DNA of 64,000 nt. Source: Paludibacterium yongneupense DSM 18731 (GTDB lineage Bacteria; Pseudomonadota; Gammaproteobacteria; Burkholderiales; Chromobacteriaceae). The stretch is from the NCBI RefSeq assembly GCF_000422925.1, contig NZ_AUGZ01000004.1, forward strand, positions 124,001-188,000. The letters are read 5' to 3'. The notes under the pieces were generated by a model. The model made no database searches and had not been told where the DNA came from. It worked only from the letters and a program-made list of their open reading frames with translations. Made by a program: the position numbers and the translations under genes. Below, piece by piece: positions 61,932 through 64,000 of the stretch (the stretch's first letter is position 1; every line of letters begins with the position of its first letter).

Positions 61932-62657
61932 ATGGATGCCGTGAAAATCTTTGTCTGCGAGCAGGCCACCCGGCTTCGGGTCGACGGGGCGCTATGCGAA
62001 GCCGGGCCGGGGCAGTTGCTTGTCAGCGGCGGGCGGGGGCAGGTCGAAGCGGTCGACGACACTTGCCTGTGCCTGACGGTGTTCGATGCCGATTTCAAGG
62101 TCATCTACCCGGAGCTGGCCGACCTGGTCGATCCAGCCACGCCGGTGATGGCATTCAAGCCCGAGCCCTTGCGCCGGATCGCTGCCGAGGCCGAGGTATT
62201 GCGCGTGGTCGCCGTGCTGGCGGACGCCAACCGCAATGCCATGCTGCGTTTCGTTTTCGTGTTCTGTCTGGGGCACGATCGCCGCTATTTTTCGGCTTTA
62301 CTCCGCCAGCGCGCGATAGGAGACCCTCATTTTTTCGAGTTCATTGCGAACAATAGCCTCAACCCGTGGTCGGTGACGCGCTATGCGGAAGAGCTGGGAA
62401 TCCCGCTGCGCAAATTCAATGAATTGTTTGTGGAAAAGTACGGCGTGTCGGCCAAGCACTGGCTGCTCGAACACCGCTTGCAGCATGCGCGCGGACTGCT
62501 GGTCATGACGCGGCAGCGCGTGGTGGATATCGCACTGGAGTGCGGCTTCAGCAATCACGCCCATTTTGCCGACAGTTTCAAACGACGTTTCGGTCTGAGT
62601 CCGAGTTCGTGGCGCCAGAGCGGACGCCCGGTCGGCGATCGTTCACTCTGCGGGTAA
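61932..62657 (+). CDS. AraC-family transcriptional regulator inside the T3SS cluster
   Basis: A 241-residue regulator: an N-terminal domain (about 1-140) without a recognisable cupin motif and a C-terminal AraC double helix-turn-helix (about 145-235) with VTRYAEELGIPLRKFNELF and VVDIALECGFSNHAHFADSF. T3SS regulators such as ExsA, MxiE and InvF share this layout. The ATG at 61932 is chosen for the AGGTGAG upstream; an ATG at 61893 would add 13 residues. It occupies the place of sscB-sseF-sseG in Salmonella. The needle gene follows eight bases later, so the regulator likely leads that operon. Confidence 0.88.
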   Translation: MDAVKIFVCEQATRLRVDGALCEAGPGQLLVSGGRGQVEAVDDTCLCLTVFDADFKVIYPELADLVDPATPVMAFKPEPLRRIAAEAEVLRVVAVLADANRNAMLRFVFVFCLGHDRRYFSALLRQRAIGDPHFFEFIANNSLNPWSVTRYAEELGIPLRKFNELFVEKYGVSAKHWLLEHRLQHARGLLVMTRQRVVDIALECGFSNHAHFADSFKRRFGLSPSSWRQSGRPVGDRSLCG

Positions 62658-62665
62658 GGAAGATC

Positions 62666-62881
62666 ATGGATATTGAAAACGTGGCCAGCCAGTTGAACGG
62701 GCTGGTGCGCTCGTCGACGCAAGACGTGCTGTCGCGCATGAACGCGCAGGACTTGACCGACCCCGAAACGATGCTGAAGACGCAATTCGCCTTGCAGCAG
62801 TATTCGACTTTTGTCGGCTTCGAGAGCGCCTTGATGAAAGCGCTCAAGGATATGGTCAGCGGGATTATCGCCAAAATATGA
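62666..62881 (+). CDS. sctF: T3SS needle protein SctF (SsaG)
   Basis: A 71-residue needle subunit, exactly the length of SsaG. The C-terminal half is nearly the same: TQFALQQYSTFVGFESALMK and SGIIAKI compare with KAQFALQQYSTF and SGIIAKI of Salmonella. Two helices form the needle wall. GGAAG precedes the ATG. It overlaps ssaH by 4 bases. Confidence 0.96.
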   Translation: MDIENVASQLNGLVRSSTQDVLSRMNAQDLTDPETMLKTQFALQQYSTFVGFESALMKALKDMVSGIIAKI

Positions 62882-63156
62882 ATGCTATCGATGACGACAC
62901 CCGGCGCCTGGTGGTAGAGGCGGGTTTTGCCGCCGTCAATCATGGCTTGTCGGCCTGCGCGACGCAGGTGCTCGAGGCCTTGCCCTGGCTCGTGCCTTTG
63001 CCACTGCCTCGCGCCCAGAGCCGGGCATTGCTGCTGTTCGGGCTCGGGCGGCGCGACGAGGCATTTGCGCTGCTCGATTCGACAGATGATATCGCCGCAC
63101 GGGATTTGCGGCGTCTGCTGGCTTCGGCCGCGAACGCCGGTACGGGACGGGGGTAA
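62878..63156 (+). CDS. ssaH: SsaH-like T3SS needle chaperone
   Basis: A 92-residue protein in the ssaH position. A segment AAVNHGLSACATQVLEALPW resembles the start of Salmonella SsaH (AGVNHSLISQVHAMLPAL), and LLLFGLGRRDEA its LLLAGLNEPLKA. SsaH/EscG-type proteins cap the needle subunit in the cytosol together with an EscE-type partner. It overlaps ssaG by 4 bases. Confidence 0.8.
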   Translation: MNAIDDDTRRLVVEAGFAAVNHGLSACATQVLEALPWLVPLPLPRAQSRALLLFGLGRRDEAFALLDSTDDIAARDLRRLLASAANAGTGRG

Positions 63157-63162
63157 CGGGCG

Positions 63163-63495
63163 ATGCCGATTGTACCTGTCGCGGCGCTCGCCAGCGCATC
63201 GTCGACGTCCGCCCCGACGGTGGCGGCCGCACCCTCTCCGACCGCTGTCGCGGCCTTCGAGCAGACTCTATTCGGTTCCGGTGCCGTCGTACCCGAGCGG
63301 GCGCTGGCCGGCGTCGTGCACGATCTCGCCGTTTCGACCCGCTCTCCGGTCGGAGCCGGGGCCTTGCTCGACTCGCCCGAACGGATGCTGTCTGCCCAGA
63401 GCGCACTGCACCGTACCCTGCTCGACGTCGAAGTGACGGCGCGCGTGGCCGGGGCGATCGGGCAGGCCATCAACAAACTGGTCAGCCTGCAATGA
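63163..63495 (+). CDS. sctI: T3SS inner rod protein SctI (SsaI)
   Basis: A 110-residue protein with an Ala/Pro/Ser-rich, flexible N-terminal half and a helical C-terminus (SAQSALHRTLLDVEVTARVA) ending AINKLVSLQ, the pattern of inner rod proteins, which connect needle and export gate. Position between ssaH and ssaJ is that of SsaI. It overlaps ssaJ by 4 bases. Confidence 0.85.
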   Translation: MPIVPVAALASASSTSAPTVAAAPSPTAVAAFEQTLFGSGAVVPERALAGVVHDLAVSTRSPVGAGALLDSPERMLSAQSALHRTLLDVEVTARVAGAIGQAINKLVSLQ

Positions 63496-64000
63496 AGCGC
63501 GGCCTGTGTCTGTGCTGTTTGCTGATGCTATGCGCTTGCAAGGTCGACCTGTACAGCGGACTGTCCGAGCAGGAGGCGAACCAGATGCTGGCCTTGCTGA
63601 TGCTGCGCCATATCGATGCGCGCAAACAGAGCGCCAAGGACGGGCTGGTGCTGCTGCAGGTGGAAAAATCGCAGTTCGTCGATGCGGTCGAGGTTCTGCG
63701 CCAGCACGGCCTGCCCAGCCCGCGCCGCGATGGCATGAGCGAGCTGTTTCCTGCCGGGCAGCTGGTGACGTCGCCGGTGCAGGAGCAGGCGAAGATGGCC
63801 TATCTGAAGGAGCAGCAACTGGAAAAGATGCTCGCGGGCATGGACGGGGTCATTTCGGCCCAGGTGTCGATCGCGCAGGACCCGGTGCAGGACGGCCGCA
63901 AGCCGGAGCCGTCGTCGGTCTCGGTATTCATCAAATATACCCCGCAGATCAATTTGCAGCGCAGGGAGGAGGATATCCGCGCACTACTGCACGATGCGGT
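63492..64000 (+). CDS. sctJ: T3SS inner-membrane ring lipoprotein SctJ (SsaJ), cut by the window end
   Basis: The first ~169 residues of the SctJ (YscJ/FliF-related) ring lipoprotein. A lipoprotein signal ends at LCAC (acylated Cys16). VDLYSGLSEQEANQMLALLM, VLRQHGLPSPRRDGMSELFP and a later LEKMLAGMDGVISAQVSIAQ are family hallmarks. It forms the inner of the two inner-membrane rings with SctD. The downstream apparatus genes (ssaK onwards, ATPase, export gate) lie beyond the window. Confidence 0.95.
   Translation, partial: MKRGLCLCCLLMLCACKVDLYSGLSEQEANQMLALLMLRHIDARKQSAKDGLVLLQVEKSQFVDAVEVLRQHGLPSPRRDGMSELFPAGQLVTSPVQEQAKMAYLKEQQLEKMLAGMDGVISAQVSIAQDPVQDGRKPEPSSVSVFIKYTPQINLQRREEDIRALLHDA

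Noticed and set aside
53278-64000. T3SS locus as a recently acquired island with an integrase, tRNA or direct-repeat boundary
   Set aside because: No integrase, tRNA or repeat at the visible left edge, and GC content is like the rest of the window apart from part of sseB. The right edge is out of view, so ancient acquisition cannot be excluded.
1-64000. CRISPR arrays, insertion sequences, prophage genes or rRNA
   Set aside because: No regularly spaced repeats, transposase motifs, phage structural genes or rRNA sequence were seen on either strand.

Overview
The window is GC-rich, gene-dense bacterial DNA. It carries a ubiquinone gene pair, an MocR/LysE pair, a dadAX operon, a complete fliE-to-fliR flagellar block and a SPI-2/LEE-type type III secretion system (T3SS). 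This points to a motile betaproteobacterium, most plausibly of the Chromobacteriaceae (Neisseriales). The genus is inference; no rRNA is present to settle it.

Region 1 (1-12.5 kb) is metabolism and transport: a CLC chloride channel (cut by the window edge), a bile-acid-symporter-like carrier, a YbaK-type deacylase, a secreted S9 peptidase, Lrp with the dadA-dadX D-alanine catabolic operon, a urease accessory protein UreD with no urease genes beside it, a GntR/FCD regulator, a LysE exporter facing a MocR regulator, and a glutathione transferase. Region 2 (12.6-13.1 kb) is a tRNA operon on the minus strand (Pro-Arg-His-His in transcription order) with a near-consensus promoter and an intrinsic terminator. 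Region 3 (13.2-33 kb) is mostly housekeeping: folD, purU, a Nudix protein, ppsR, murJ, rlmD, gltX, pbpG, uvrB and a low-molecular-weight phosphatase. Set among these are a siaB-siaC-siaD cyclic-di-GMP switch lacking siaA, an HDOD protein, a lone RelB/DinJ-like antitoxin and an isolated flgT-like gene.

Region 4 (33.1-46.5 kb) is the flagellar block: a receiver-less CheB, a sigma-54 activator of the FlrC/FleR type, then fliE F G H I J K L M N O P Q R, tightly packed with many start/stop overlaps. A good sigma-54 promoter lies in the fliJ-fliK gap, matching the activator encoded at the head of the block. Region 5 (46.6-53.2 kb) is housekeeping again: yebC, a split-barrel-like protein, pepP, two ubiquinone hydroxylases, dsbC and an acyl-CoA-binding protein.

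Region 6 (53.3 kb to the end) is a SPI-2-type T3SS. A NarL-family response regulator is transcribed away from the apparatus genes. In the gap lies a perfect 22-bp palindrome abutting a plausible promoter. Then come ssaB, the secretin, the ring protein SctD, ssaE, sseA, the filament protein SseB, chaperone SscA, translocators SseC and SseD, and SseE. A strong intrinsic terminator ends this first unit. The second unit begins with an AraC-type regulator where Salmonella SPI-2 has sscB-sseF-sseG, then the needle (ssaG), ssaH, inner rod (ssaI) and the lipoprotein ring ssaJ, which runs off the window. SseC carries four tandem 14-residue repeats near its N-terminus. The regulator, palindrome, terminator and repeat arrangement is the most interesting part of the window.
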